NCBI GenBank assembly: GCA_023457435.1
Contig: JAEWLS010000010.1
Span: 62,001 to 126,000 of the forward strand
Length of the DNA: 64,000 bases
DNA from: Pseudomonadota bacterium
Lineage (GTDB): Bacteria; Pseudomonadota; Alphaproteobacteria; Rhizobiales; Rhizobiaceae
Direction of reading: 5' to 3'
The notes under the pieces: model-generated
Told to the model about the DNA's origin: nothing
Database searches by the model: none
Seen by the model: the letters and a program-made list of their open reading frames with translations, nothing else
Part shown: positions 20,244 to 28,972 of the stretch, one piece after another
How positions within the stretch are numbered: position 1 is the first letter of the stretch
How the letters are laid out: every line of letters begins with the position of its first letter
Made by a program: the position numbers and the translations under genes

Positions 20244-21395
20244 TCAGCCGACGATCAGATCCAGACCATGGCGCGACAGCGGCTTCGGCGCACCTTCCGT
20301 CGTCAGGTAGGTGCGGCCGAGCGTCATCGCCGTCTCGCTGTCGCTGTCCATGATGATCATGTGAGCGAACAATGTCATCGCTGGGGCGATCGGCTCGGGA
20401 TTTCCCGAGTAGAACATCTGGCTCTCCATCCACGACGGCGCGAAGCGCGCGCCAACCGAATAGCCGCAGGCGTTCAGCCGATGACGGGTAAGACCGCGGG
20501 CTTCCATTACCTTTGCGTGGGTGTCGAAGACGTCGCCGAAGGTGTTTCCCGGCGTCATGACCTTCTCTACCGCCAGGAGCGCCTCATGCGCGGAGTCGTA
20601 GAGTTCCTGATGGCGTTTGGAAACCTTGCCGGTCAGGGCGGTGCGCATCATCGGCGCGTGATAATGGTGGTAGACGCCTGCCCATTCGAGGGTCAGCTGG
20701 TCGTTCTTGTTCAGCTTGCGGCGCCCGGCTTTGTAACGGCACAGCAATGCATCGGCGCCCGACCCGACGATGAAGCCGTTTGCGGGATAGTCGCCGCCGC
20801 CCGCGAACACGGCACCCTGCATGGCCGCAAGGATAGCGCCCTCGTCGCCGCCCTGAACGATGAGCGGGAGCGCGGCGTCGAGCGCATCGTCGGCGAGTGC
20901 CGCGGCGCGCTCCGCCTTCTTGACCTCGGCCGGGCTCTTCAGCAGCCGCAGGCGGCCGACCAGGCCGGACGCGTCGACGACAGTGCCGAAGGTCTTCAGC
21001 TGCTCGTCGAGCTGGTGCGTGGTGTGGCCGGTCAGGCCGTGCGTGTCGTACTCGACTCCGATGCGGCAGCCGAGAAGACCGAGATCGTTGAGCAGATTGC
21101 GCAGGTCGGCTGCGGGATTTGCCTTGTCCCGATCGGTCCACACCAGGACGTTGTCGAGCGTCGACGTATGCTTCGCCTGGCGCAGATCGGCGGATCGCGT
21201 CATCAGGACCATTGAGCCGTCGGCTTTCACCGCCAGGCATTGAAAGAAGCAGAAGCCGAAGGAATCGTAGCCGGTGAGCCAGTACATGCTCTCCTGCGCG
21301 AAGAGCAGCAGCGCGTCGAGCTTCTGGGCGGCCATCTCCATGACCAGCCGGTCCTTGCGGGCGTCGAACTCCGTCCGGTCGAAATGCAGCGCCAT
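20244..21395 (-). CDS. M24-fold (creatinase/aminopeptidase P-like) hydrolase with divergent metal site
   Basis: The 383-residue protein has the two-domain layout of the creatinase/Xaa-Pro aminopeptidase superfamily: an N-terminal creatinase-like domain (WLTGYDSFGFCFFQCLAV near residue 38) and a C-terminal pita-bread domain. The five metal ligands of M24 peptidases are not in place. Where a D-x-G and a second Asp are expected there is LEWAGVYHHYHAPMMRT, the GHG box reads NACGYSVG, and the EP box reads LFAHMI. A metal-free hydrolase of the creatinase or ectoine hydrolase type is therefore more likely than a metallopeptidase. It overlaps the pgeF stop by one base. Confidence 0.8.
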   Translation of the reverse strand: MALHFDRTEFDARKDRLVMEMAAQKLDALLLFAQESMYWLTGYDSFGFCFFQCLAVKADGSMVLMTRSADLRQAKHTSTLDNVLVWTDRDKANPAADLRNLLNDLGLLGCRIGVEYDTHGLTGHTTHQLDEQLKTFGTVVDASGLVGRLRLLKSPAEVKKAERAAALADDALDAALPLIVQGGDEGAILAAMQGAVFAGGGDYPANGFIVGSGADALLCRYKAGRRKLNKNDQLTLEWAGVYHHYHAPMMRTALTGKVSKRHQELYDSAHEALLAVEKVMTPGNTFGDVFDTHAKVMEARGLTRHRLNACGYSVGARFAPSWMESQMFYSGNPEPIAPAMTLFAHMIIMDSDSETAMTLGRTYLTTEGAPKPLSRHGLDLIVG

Positions 21396-22189
21396 CAGTT
21401 CCCCTCCAGGACGATTGCAGAAATCTGCCGCCCGTAATCCGGCTCGCCGCGGTGCGTGGTGCGACGGTATGAAAAGAAGCGCTCTTCGTCAGCGTAGGTG
21501 CAGAGGCCGAGAGACGTCGCGGTGACGCCTGCGGCTGTGAGCCGGTCGATAGTGTAGGCCGGAAGGTCGAACATGAAGTGCCCGAGGTTGCGGGACAGCG
21601 TGAAGTAGCGCGCGTTTTCCGGGTCTGCGGAGGTAAACCGGTCGATGAACTCGCGGCCGACCTCGTAATTCGCCTTGCTGATCGAGGGACCGAGGCATGC
21701 GACGATGTGCTCGCGCTGCGCGCCCAGCTTCTCCATGGCTCCGATCGTCGCCTCGAGGACGCCGCCCAAGGCACCTTTCCAACCCGCATGAGCTGCACCG
21801 ATCACCCGCGCGTGCGGGTCGGCGAACAGCACAGGTCCGCAATCGGCCGTGAGAATGCCAAGCGCAAGACGATGGTCCTGGGTCACCATGGAGTCCGCCT
21901 TAGGCCGCTCCGCCGCGAAAGGCTCGGTGACATGAACGACGTCCGGGGAGTGCACCTGATGGACCGAAATCAGAGCCGTCGGCCGGACACCAAGCGCTTC
22001 GGAAACGCGGCGCCGATTCTCGGCGACGTGCTCGGGCCGGTCGTCCGATCCCTGACCGACATTGAGGCCGCGATAGATGCCTTCGGACACGCCACCGTCT
22101 CGGGTGAAGAAGCCGTGCGCGATTCCTGCGCCTGCCAAGGCGTCGAGTTCAGGCGACCGGAGCGGCGCAGGCCGGACGGCTTCTTTCAT
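21395..22189 (-). CDS. pgeF: Peptidoglycan editing factor / purine nucleoside phosphorylase-like (YfiH, PgeF)
   Basis: The 264-residue protein is of the YfiH/LACC1 family. Conserved motifs are HGFFTRDGGVSEGIYRGLNVG near the start, HQVHSPDVVHV, LTADCGPVLFADP and GAAHAGWKGALGGVLE, which together supply the His and Cys residues of the active site. Family members have been described as purine nucleoside phosphorylase/deaminases and, in Escherichia coli, as an L-Ser-removing peptidoglycan editing factor. It sits within the lgt - methyltransferase - pgeF - M24 operon. Confidence 0.92.
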   Translation of the reverse strand: MKEAVRPAPLRSPELDALAGAGIAHGFFTRDGGVSEGIYRGLNVGQGSDDRPEHVAENRRRVSEALGVRPTALISVHQVHSPDVVHVTEPFAAERPKADSMVTQDHRLALGILTADCGPVLFADPHARVIGAAHAGWKGALGGVLEATIGAMEKLGAQREHIVACLGPSISKANYEVGREFIDRFTSADPENARYFTLSRNLGHFMFDLPAYTIDRLTAAGVTATSLGLCTYADEERFFSYRRTTHRGEPDYGRQISAIVLEGN

Positions 22190-22291
22190 GCGTTGCGATT
22201 GTCCCTCGTGCGGGCGCCGCCGGCGCCTGCGATCTGCAAGATGGTGGCGTTACAGCTTCGCCAAGTCAACCGCGGCCACGCCGGCGTGCTG

Positions 22292-23350
22292 TCAACCTCG
22301 GCGAGGCACTACCTCCATCACCTTGAAAAGCTTGCCCATTTGCTGCGGTCCAGCAAGCCGGTCAACGGCCGAGCGTATTTCGTCCTGCTCGACCGCGCCC
22401 TTGCCGTAACCCAGGGAGCCGGCCCGCTGCAGCAGGCCCATGTCGAGCAGCCATTCGCCCTGCTCGAAGAGCATTACGGTGCAGCCAGCGGCGCGGACGA
22501 CCCGCGCCAGCGCAGCGAAATCCACGTGAGAGGTCAGATCGGCCTCGCCTGCGCTCGCGAGCGGATCTTCGAAGGCATGCCGGCGCAACGCCTGCAGCGT
22601 GTCGGCAAATCCTGCCCGGATGTGGCCGTAGTCGAAGAAGAGCGCCCCGCCATGTCCGAGTCGGGCAACGATCTGATCCATCAGAGCTTCACGCGCCGGC
22701 GCAGCTTCGAAAATTGACCCTTCCGGCTGCTGCGAAGCATCCGGCGGCAGCAGTCCCGGGTCGAGGCCAGCCGCGCCGATCGCGAATGCCAGTTCGCCGT
22801 GCTCGTTGAGCGAAATCATCCGTTCGCGCCAACCACCAGGAACTTTCACGAACTGGCGGATGGGGATTGCGTCAAAAATCTCGTTGCCGACAACGAATAG
22901 GTCTCCCTCCGGAAGGGTCACCACTTCATCGTGCCAGCGCACGTCCACCATACAGGACGCCAGCGTGGCCCGCTGGACTTCGCGGAGGCGAGGGCTCGTC
23001 TCCACGAGCTCGAAGCGGGCGAAGCGCACGAGTTCCGGAGCCAGGCGAGACAGGGTGCGAACGATGTCGCGCATCAGTGTGCCGCGACCGGGTCCGATTT
23101 CGGCGATCACTGGCCCACCCGGCCTGCCTGCCTCGGTCCACATGTCTAGCAGGCGGACTGCGACGAGCTCGCCGAACATCTGGCTCACCTCGGGCGCGGT
23201 GATGAAATCCCCTGCCAGGCCGAACGGTTCGCGGGTCGTGTAGTAGCCGAACTCGGGATCGAAGAGGCAGGCCGTCATATACTGGGCGACGCTGATCGGA
23301 CCAGTGGCTGCGATCGTCGCAGCAATGCGCTTGGCAAGCGGTGTGGTCAC
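22292..23350 (-). CDS. Class I SAM-dependent methyltransferase, NDUFAF7/DUF185 family
   Basis: The 352-residue protein matches the NDUFAF7 (MidA, DUF185) family. It has ISVAQYMTACLFDPEFGYYTT and GLAGDFITAPEVSQMFGELVA in the first 70 residues, then a SAM-binding VIAEIGPGRGTLMRDI, and downstream VVGNEIFDAIPIRQFV. The mitochondrial homologue dimethylates an arginine in a complex I subunit; whether the bacterial protein does the same is inference. A GTG at 23350 overlaps the lgt stop by 4 bases (GTGA), a strong reason for choosing that start. Confidence 0.9.
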   Translation of the reverse strand: MTTPLAKRIAATIAATGPISVAQYMTACLFDPEFGYYTTREPFGLAGDFITAPEVSQMFGELVAVRLLDMWTEAGRPGGPVIAEIGPGRGTLMRDIVRTLSRLAPELVRFARFELVETSPRLREVQRATLASCMVDVRWHDEVVTLPEGDLFVVGNEIFDAIPIRQFVKVPGGWRERMISLNEHGELAFAIGAAGLDPGLLPPDASQQPEGSIFEAAPAREALMDQIVARLGHGGALFFDYGHIRAGFADTLQALRRHAFEDPLASAGEADLTSHVDFAALARVVRAAGCTVMLFEQGEWLLDMGLLQRAGSLGYGKGAVEQDEIRSAVDRLAGPQQMGKLFKVMEVVPRRG

Positions 23351-24189
23351 GCGGACGCTGGTGCCACGCGCCGGGCCGTGAGAATAGCCCAGAGGCCGAT
23401 CGCGACCATCGGAACGGATAGCACCATGCCCATCGTCAGCCAGCCGCCCGCGAGATAGCCCAGCTGCGCATCCGGCTCGCGGAAGAACTCGACGAAGATG
23501 CGTGCAAGCCCGTAGCCGAGCATGAAGACGCCGCCGACATAGCGAGGCCAGGCAAGCTTGCCTCGACGCCAGATCAGGAACCAAAGCAAGGCAAAGAGCA
23601 CCAACCCTTCCAGCACGCCCTCGTAGAGTTGGCTTGGGTGGCGTGGCAGAGGGCCTCCGTTCGGGAAGACGAACGCCCAAGGCACATCCGTGGTCCTGCC
23701 CCACAGCTCCGAGTTTACGAAATTGGTGACGCGGACGAGGAAGAACGCCAGCGGCGCCACCGCCGCAATGACGTCGAGCAGCGAGTAAACCGGAATCCCG
23801 CGGCGGCGCGCGAAGACGATCATGGCGACGATGATGCCGGTGAGACCGCCGTGAAACGACATGCCGCCGGACCATACGGCGAGCATCTCGCCGAGATTCG
23901 CGAGGTATTTCGCGAGATCGTAAAACAGAATGTAGCCGATGCGCCCGCCGAGCACGATGCCCACTGCCGCCCACAGGAGAAAGTCGTCCAAGTCGGCCGG
24001 GGTCATTGCAGGGCGCCCCGGCTCCCAAAGGCGATGGGTTACGGCAATGCGCCGCGCGTACCACCATCCGAACAAGATTCCGACGACGTAGGCGAGTCCG
24101 TACCAGTGGATCGCCAGCGGCCCGATTTGCACGATAACCGGATCGATCATCGGAAAAGGCAAGGCGCTCAGCGTCAGCAGTTCTGGCAT
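23347..24189 (-). CDS. lgt: Prolipoprotein diacylglyceryl transferase
   Basis: The 280-residue inner-membrane enzyme transfers the diacylglyceryl group from phosphatidylglycerol to the lipobox cysteine, the first step of lipoprotein maturation. It begins MIDPVIVQIGPLAIHWYGLAYV after a short leader and contains WSGGMSFHGGLTG, VRVTNFVNSELWGR (the Lgt signature region) and RHPSQLYEG, with about seven helices. The gene starts the operon leading to the methyltransferase and pgeF. Its upstream 160 bases are shared with the divergent UbiK-like gene. Confidence 0.95.
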   Translation of the reverse strand: MPELLTLSALPFPMIDPVIVQIGPLAIHWYGLAYVVGILFGWWYARRIAVTHRLWEPGRPAMTPADLDDFLLWAAVGIVLGGRIGYILFYDLAKYLANLGEMLAVWSGGMSFHGGLTGIIVAMIVFARRRGIPVYSLLDVIAAVAPLAFFLVRVTNFVNSELWGRTTDVPWAFVFPNGGPLPRHPSQLYEGVLEGLVLFALLWFLIWRRGKLAWPRYVGGVFMLGYGLARIFVEFFREPDAQLGYLAGGWLTMGMVLSVPMVAIGLWAILTARRVAPASA

Positions 24190-24351
24190 GATATGACCGA
24201 ATTGAAAGCGGCGCGACCATGCGCGGGGCGGCCAGTCGGGTCAAGCGAGGGTGTTAGCCCCCGGGAACATTCCGATCGCTCCCTCGACGCGGGCGCCCTT
24301 GCATTCGACCGGCGCTGTCCCTACGTCGAAATCAGTCCACGGAGCGCTGAG

Positions 24352-24654
24352 ATGAACACCACCGGCCCCAACCGTATCTTCGACGAGTTCGCCAAGCTCA
24401 TGACCGACGCCGCGGGCGCGGCGCAGGGCGTTAAGCGCGAGATGGAAACGGCTTTTCGCGCCCAGGCGGAGCGCTTCCTTTCGACGATGGATCTGGTTCA
24501 GCGTGAGGAGTTCGATGCGGTCCGGGAGATGGCGGTGAAGGCGCGCGAGGAGAACGATCGTCTTGCCGCTCGCATCGCCTCCCTCGAAGCCCAACTCCAG
24601 GCGACCGCGCCTTCGAGCGAGGTCACTTCTCCTCGCGGGCGCTCGAAGAAGTAA
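24352..24654 (+). CDS. UbiK/BMFP family accessory protein
   Basis: A 100-residue coiled-coil protein, with FDEFAKLMTDAAGAAQGVKREMETAFRAQ, then DLVQREEFDAVREMAVKAREEN and a final heptad helix LAARIASLEAQLQ. This is the BMFP (YqiC/UbiK) pattern. UbiK is an accessory factor of aerobic ubiquinone synthesis, and BMFP proteins bind membranes. The start at 24352 follows directly on a GAGCGCTGAG context. Confidence 0.85.
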   Translation: MNTTGPNRIFDEFAKLMTDAAGAAQGVKREMETAFRAQAERFLSTMDLVQREEFDAVREMAVKAREENDRLAARIASLEAQLQATAPSSEVTSPRGRSKK

Positions 24655-24941
24655 CTTATCCACAGGCCCGCTTATGGCAAAAGCGTAACGGCTAGAGTCG
24701 GTTGCGCGTCGGTCGACGATTGCGGGGTTGCGCTGTCCACACGCGATATGGCCGCCCGCTGAAAAAGCGCTGTAAACCGGACTCTCCATCAATACACTGA
24801 ATTTGCTACGCGATTCGTCGCGTTGGCACGCCGGGCGGCGAGTGGGGCAGGCCGGCGCAAGTTTCCAGTGTTAGTTTATGACCGTGTTGCTCCGGCTGGT
24901 CGCGTGTGCGCGTACGAGCGGCGCCCTGGGCGTCGCCATTG

Positions 24942-25457
24942 ATGGAGAAGCAGCGCTTGAACCTGATTGAACTTGAGACGTCGCGCGACCTGCATCCGGT
25001 CGACGTGATCGAGCATGTCGCCCAGACGCATGACTGGGCGTTCGAGCGCACCGGTGACGACGAACTCGCAATATCCGTTGCCGGCACGTGGACGGAATAC
25101 CAAGTCTCGTTCTCGTGGATGGAGGAATTTGAGGCGCTGCACCTCGCCTGCGCGTTCGACCTGCGCGTCCCCGAGACGCGTACGCTTGAGATTGTCCGAC
25201 TGCTCTCCGCGATCAACGAGCAGATGCTTTTCGGGCACTTCGATCTCTGGGAGGTGGAGGGCGCTATCATGTTTCGCCACTCCTTGCTTCTCTCCGGCGG
25301 CGCGGAACCGACGAGCCAGCAGGTGGAGGTTCTTCTCGATAGCGCACTCGAAGCCTGCGAATCCTACTACCAGGCGTTCCAGTTCGTCGTGTGGTCGGGA
25401 ATGCCGGCCAAGGACGCGTTGGCCAGCGTCCTGTTCGAGACGCAGGGCAGCGCCTAG
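24942..25457 (+). CDS. YbjN domain-containing protein
   Basis: The 171-residue protein shows the YbjN pattern: DLHPVDVIEHVAQTHDWAFERTGDDELAISV, an ITXXX-like sheet, then EIVRLLSAINEQMLFGHFDLW and a C-terminal helix ALEACESYYQAFQFVVW. Family members are stress-related sensors or adaptors of type III secretion chaperone fold, with no defined activity. The ATG at 24942 is the most likely start. The gene begins after 287 bases of intergenic sequence in which I see no other gene. Confidence 0.85.
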   Translation: MEKQRLNLIELETSRDLHPVDVIEHVAQTHDWAFERTGDDELAISVAGTWTEYQVSFSWMEEFEALHLACAFDLRVPETRTLEIVRLLSAINEQMLFGHFDLWEVEGAIMFRHSLLLSGGAEPTSQQVEVLLDSALEACESYYQAFQFVVWSGMPAKDALASVLFETQGSA

Positions 25458-25463
25458 GCTCCC

Positions 25464-25823
25464 ATGGTAGACGGAGGCAGCCCCAGAGCCGAGATCACTT
25501 TCGACGATTTTGACAGGGTGGACATCCGCGTCGGGCGGATTGTCGAGGCCGAGGCGTTTCCCGAAGCGCGGAAACCGGCGATCAAGCTCAGGATCGACTT
25601 CGGCCCCGCCATCGGCATCAAGAAGTCGTCTGCACAGATCACTAAATACTATACGCCTGAGACGCTCGTAGGCCGGCACGTCATGGCGGTAGTCAATTTC
25701 CCGCCCCGTCAGATCGGGAAATTCATGTCCGAGGTGCTGACGCTCGGCTTTCCCGACGCGACCGGCGAAGTGGTTCTGGCGGCCGTCGAGCGAGAGGTGC
25801 CGCTGGGCGGCAAATTGTTCTGA
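25464..25823 (+). CDS. csaA: tRNA-binding protein (CsaA-like)
   Basis: The 119-residue protein is a stand-alone OB-fold tRNA-binding domain. The signature VDIRVGRIVEAEAFPEARKPAIKLRIDFGP and MAVVNFPPRQIGKFMSEVLTLGF fit CsaA/YgjH proteins. CsaA has been described as an export-related chaperone that binds tRNA. The gene starts 6 bases after the YbjN stop codon, so they are probably cotranscribed. Confidence 0.88.
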   Translation: MVDGGSPRAEITFDDFDRVDIRVGRIVEAEAFPEARKPAIKLRIDFGPAIGIKKSSAQITKYYTPETLVGRHVMAVVNFPPRQIGKFMSEVLTLGFPDATGEVVLAAVEREVPLGGKLF

Positions 25824-25890
25824 TGGAACCTTCTTAGCAAATCGCGATTCTTACGTCGCGGCAGTACCTGCCGTCACGGAGAAATAAGCT

Positions 25891-26256
25891 ATGGCCAAAC
25901 AGGCTGGCAAGACCAAGAGTACAGCATCAAAGGCTGGCACAGAAAAGGCGAAATCGGCACCGAGCGCCAAGCCTGCCGCCGCGAAGGAAAAGGTTGCTGC
26001 TTCGAAAAAGTCGACCTCGGCCGCAGAGAAGCCAGTCGCTGGAAAGAAGTCCGGACCGAAGGCGAAAGCGTCAACGCCCACCGCAGCTAAGGCCAAGGCA
26101 CATGCCGCAGCCTCGCCATCAGCCGGGCGCCGTAGCGCGAAGTCCGTCGCCACCAAGGTCGCGGAGACTGTCGTAGGCGGGGTGCTCACCGCAGCCTCCG
26201 GTGTCGCTTCCGTGGCAGGCGCGGTAGCCGGCACGGTGACCCGCCGAAAGAAGTAA
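25891..26256 (+). CDS. Histone H1-like Lys/Ala-rich protein with C-terminal hydrophobic segment
   Basis: The 121-residue protein consists of Lys, Ala, Ser and Pro for about its first 95 residues, with short repeated pieces such as AAKEK, KKSTS and AKAKAHAAA, like histone H1 tails. It then has a Gly/Ala/Val-rich segment (VGGVLTAASGVASVAGAVAGTV) before a basic end TRRKK. H1-like proteins usually lack such a segment, so this one could attach to a membrane or self-associate. DNA binding is inferred from composition only. It converges on the histidine kinase gene with one base between the stops. Confidence 0.75.
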   Translation: MAKQAGKTKSTASKAGTEKAKSAPSAKPAAAKEKVAASKKSTSAAEKPVAGKKSGPKAKASTPTAAKAKAHAAASPSAGRRSAKSVATKVAETVVGGVLTAASGVASVAGAVAGTVTRRKK

Positions 26257-26257
26257 A

Positions 26258-27667
26258 TCAGGCCGGCACCCGGACAACGGCGCGCAAACCGCCCATAGGG
26301 CTGTCCTCGAGCGTGATGTCGCCGCCGTGGCTGCGGGCGATGTCGCGTGCGATCGACAACCCGAGTCCGGTACCGGTCGCGTCCTGGTTGCGCGCCCGAT
26401 CGAGGCGTACGAAAGGCTTGAAAACCTCTTCCCGCATTGCATTCGGGATACCCGGCCCGTCGTCGTCAATAGCGACCGTCAGCATTCCGCGGTTGTGCCG
26501 CGCGGTGACTTTGACGTTGCGCGCGTAGCGGAAAGCGTTGCCGACGAGGTTGCCGAGCAATCGGCCGAACGCGTTCGGTCGCACATGCACCTCCGGCTCT
26601 CCCGATAGCTCGACGCTTAGCTTGCGTTTGCGAAGCTTGGCTTCCTCCCGGAGCTTGGCGAAGAATTCGTCGAGATCGAAGAGGCCCGGATCCTCGGCCG
26701 CTTCGCCGCGCGCGAAGGCCAAATAGCCTTCGAGCATCGATTGCATGTCCTCGACGTCCTGGTTCAGCGCTGCGGTGTCCACTTTCGAACCGCCAAGTGC
26801 TAGCTGCAGCTTGAAGCGCGTGAGGATGGTCCGCAGATCGTGGCTGATACCGGTGAGCATTGTCGTGCGCTGCTCGATCTGGCGCTCGATGCGTTCGCGC
26901 ATCTGGATGAAGGCGTTACCGGCCTTGCGAACTTCGGTCGCCCCGCGGGGCTGGAAGCCGATCGGCATTGGACGCCCCTTGCCGAACGAATCCGCGGCCT
27001 CGGCCAAGGCGAGGATCGGCCGTATCTGGTTGCGCATGAAGGCGATGGCGAAGATCAAAAGCACAAGGGAGGTGCCGATCATCCACAAGAGGAAGATGTG
27101 TGAGTTGGATGCGTAGGCCTGGCTGCGCCGCGCGAAGACGCGCAGGACCTTGTTCTCGAGCTGGATACGTATTTCGACGATGCTCGAATTGCCGACCGTG
27201 TCGATCCAAAATGGCAGGTTGATCTGGCGAACGATCTCGGACGACAGCGCCTGATCGAGAATCGAAAAGAATGGCCGCGGCCCGGGTGGCGGCAACGGAT
27301 CGGGCGGGAGAAGATCGACCTTTAGGCCAAGGCGGTCCTGAGCAATGCGCAGTATGTCCGGGTATCGTTCGGGCGGGTTGGAACCGACGAGATCGATGAC
27401 CGCGGCGATATCGCGCGTCACCGCTGCCGAAAGCCTCAGCGTCACGGTCTGCCAGTGACGCTCCATGAAGACGAAAGCGATGACCGACTGGAGGATGATC
27501 ATCGGCGCGATGACAATCAGGAGCGCCCGCGCATAAAGGCGCTGCGGCAGGCGACGCGCGAGGAAATTGCGCGCTGCAGCGCCCAGGCGTGCGGGATTTC
27601 GCAGCCAGACCGCTACGCGGCGCGGCAAGAGCACCTTGGTCCAAGATCCGACGTCGGTGGACGCCAT
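26258..27667 (-). CDS. Sensor histidine kinase, EnvZ/FeuQ-like
   Basis: The 469-residue membrane kinase has a first helix near residues 45-65 (LYARALLIVIAPMIILQSVIAFVF), a periplasmic domain, a second helix about 185-205, and a HAMP-like linker. The H-box GISHDLRTILTRFKLQL carries Ile where Pro is usual, as in many alphaproteobacterial EnvZ-type kinases. The catalytic domain has NLVGNAFRYA, DDDGPGIP and GTGLGLSIARDI. It lies next to its likely response regulator, which it should phosphorylate. The ATG at 27667 gives MASTDVGSW; an upstream in-frame start would overlap the regulator. Confidence 0.93.
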   Translation of the reverse strand: MASTDVGSWTKVLLPRRVAVWLRNPARLGAAARNFLARRLPQRLYARALLIVIAPMIILQSVIAFVFMERHWQTVTLRLSAAVTRDIAAVIDLVGSNPPERYPDILRIAQDRLGLKVDLLPPDPLPPPGPRPFFSILDQALSSEIVRQINLPFWIDTVGNSSIVEIRIQLENKVLRVFARRSQAYASNSHIFLLWMIGTSLVLLIFAIAFMRNQIRPILALAEAADSFGKGRPMPIGFQPRGATEVRKAGNAFIQMRERIERQIEQRTTMLTGISHDLRTILTRFKLQLALGGSKVDTAALNQDVEDMQSMLEGYLAFARGEAAEDPGLFDLDEFFAKLREEAKLRKRKLSVELSGEPEVHVRPNAFGRLLGNLVGNAFRYARNVKVTARHNRGMLTVAIDDDGPGIPNAMREEVFKPFVRLDRARNQDATGTGLGLSIARDIARSHGGDITLEDSPMGGLRAVVRVPA

Positions 27668-27705
27668 AGCAGCTCCCGGCTTCGGGCCTGTCGGCCGCAG
27701 CCAGT

Positions 27706-28407
27706 CTATTCCACGCTGAGCCGGTATCCAACTCCGCGGACGGTCTGCAGCCAAATCGGGTTGGAAGGGTCGCGCTCGATCTTGCGCCGCAGCCGGTTGA
27801 TCTGGACGTCGATGGTGCGTTCGCCAACATCGGCGTCGGCCCCCACCAGTTCGTGTCGGGGTATGGTCTCGCCGGCGCGTTCGGCGAATATCGTCAGGAT
27901 TTCCTGCTCGCGTTCGGTGAGCTTCAGCGTCTCGCCGCCGCGCTTGAGTTCGCGACGCGCGATCTGGAAGGCGTAGGGGCCAAAGACGATTTGCTCGACC
28001 TTCGGCGTCGTCGAAGGACCGCCTCGGCGAAGAATGTTGTTGATGCGAAGTACCAGCTCGCGCGGGTCGAACGGTTTGGGCAGATAGTCGTCGGCGCCGG
28101 CTTCAAGGCCGTTCACGCGGCTGTCGGTCTCCGAAAGCGCAGTCAGCATCAGTATCGGCACGTTTCGACTCTGACGTAGCGCGCGCGTGAGTTCGACGCC
28201 GGACTCGCCAGGCATCATGACGTCGAGCACAATCAGATCGAACTCGAGGCCCTCCAGCCGACCGCGCGCATCGGCGGCGTTGGCGGCAATGGTGATGCGG
28301 AACCCCTGCTCGGTCAGGAACTGCTTCAGAAGATTGCGAATGCGGGTGTCGTCGTCGACGACTAGGATGTGCGGCGCATCGTCGTGCGGCTTCACGGTAC
28401 TCACCAT
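27706..28407 (-). CDS. Response regulator, OmpR family
   Basis: The 233-residue regulator has a receiver domain with the acidic pocket VVDDD (residues 17-19), the phosphoacceptor aspartate at about residue 62 (LIVLDVMMPG), T/K residues in LMLTAL and LPKPFDPREL, and a C-terminal winged helix (GETLKLTEREQEILTIFAERAG, RTIDVQINRLRRKIE, VRGVGYRLSVE). It pairs with the adjacent EnvZ-like kinase. I chose the ATG at 28407 because an AGAGGG sequence precedes it; a GTG at 28425 that overlaps the MarR stop (GTGA) is the alternative and would add six residues. Confidence 0.93.
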   Translation of the reverse strand: MVSTVKPHDDAPHILVVDDDTRIRNLLKQFLTEQGFRITIAANAADARGRLEGLEFDLIVLDVMMPGESGVELTRALRQSRNVPILMLTALSETDSRVNGLEAGADDYLPKPFDPRELVLRINNILRRGGPSTTPKVEQIVFGPYAFQIARRELKRGGETLKLTEREQEILTIFAERAGETIPRHELVGADADVGERTIDVQINRLRRKIERDPSNPIWLQTVRGVGYRLSVE

Positions 28408-28421
28408 CGGCCCTCTATCTT

Positions 28422-28943
28422 TCACTTCGCGTGCGCCGGCCCATCTTGCGGAAGCTTGTCGAATTGGGCGCGAAGCTCGGGGGTAACCATTCCCCTTAGG
28501 AAACGTTCCACCTCGCTGCGCTGGCCGGAGACACCATCAGCCAATGCGTTGCGGATGCGGCGGGATTGCGGCTGGGCCAGCGCGAGGGCTAGCGCACGAC
28601 CCTTCTCCGTGGGGTACAGTTCGCGCTGGCGCCGGTCGCGCGGGCCCTGCACCTGGACGATGTGCCCTGTGTCGATCAGTTGCTTCAGGACGCGCGCCAA
28701 GCTCTGCTTTGTAATCTGCAGGACGTCGAGTAGTTCGGCCACCGTGAGGCCCGGCATGCGGTTCACGAAGTGGACGACGCGGTGATGCGCACGGCCGAAG
28801 CCAATCTCGGCGAGAATAGCGTCAGGGTCCGAGGTGAAATCGCGATAGGCGAAGAACAGCAGCTCGATAAGCGCGAAGTCCAGATCTTCGCCGCCCAGAG
28901 GCGTCCGGATCGGCTTCTGTGCTGCAGTGTCTTTCGCGATCAT
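28422..28943 (-). CDS. MarR family transcriptional regulator
   Basis: The 173-residue protein has the MarR winged-helix fold: HHRVVHFVNRMPGLTVAELLDVLQITKQSLARVLKQLIDTGHIVQV followed by the wing GPRDRRQRELYPTEKGRAL. It stands at the head of a cluster with the two-component genes and is divergent from the branched-chain aminotransferase, so it may control that gene, itself, or both. An inverted GTCA-N7-TGAC element lies between the two starts. The ligand is unknown. Confidence 0.88.
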   Translation of the reverse strand: MIAKDTAAQKPIRTPLGGEDLDFALIELLFFAYRDFTSDPDAILAEIGFGRAHHRVVHFVNRMPGLTVAELLDVLQITKQSLARVLKQLIDTGHIVQVQGPRDRRQRELYPTEKGRALALALAQPQSRRIRNALADGVSGQRSEVERFLRGMVTPELRAQFDKLPQDGPAHAK

Positions 28944-28972
28944 GCGTTCGATCCCATGCGGCTGAAATTTAT

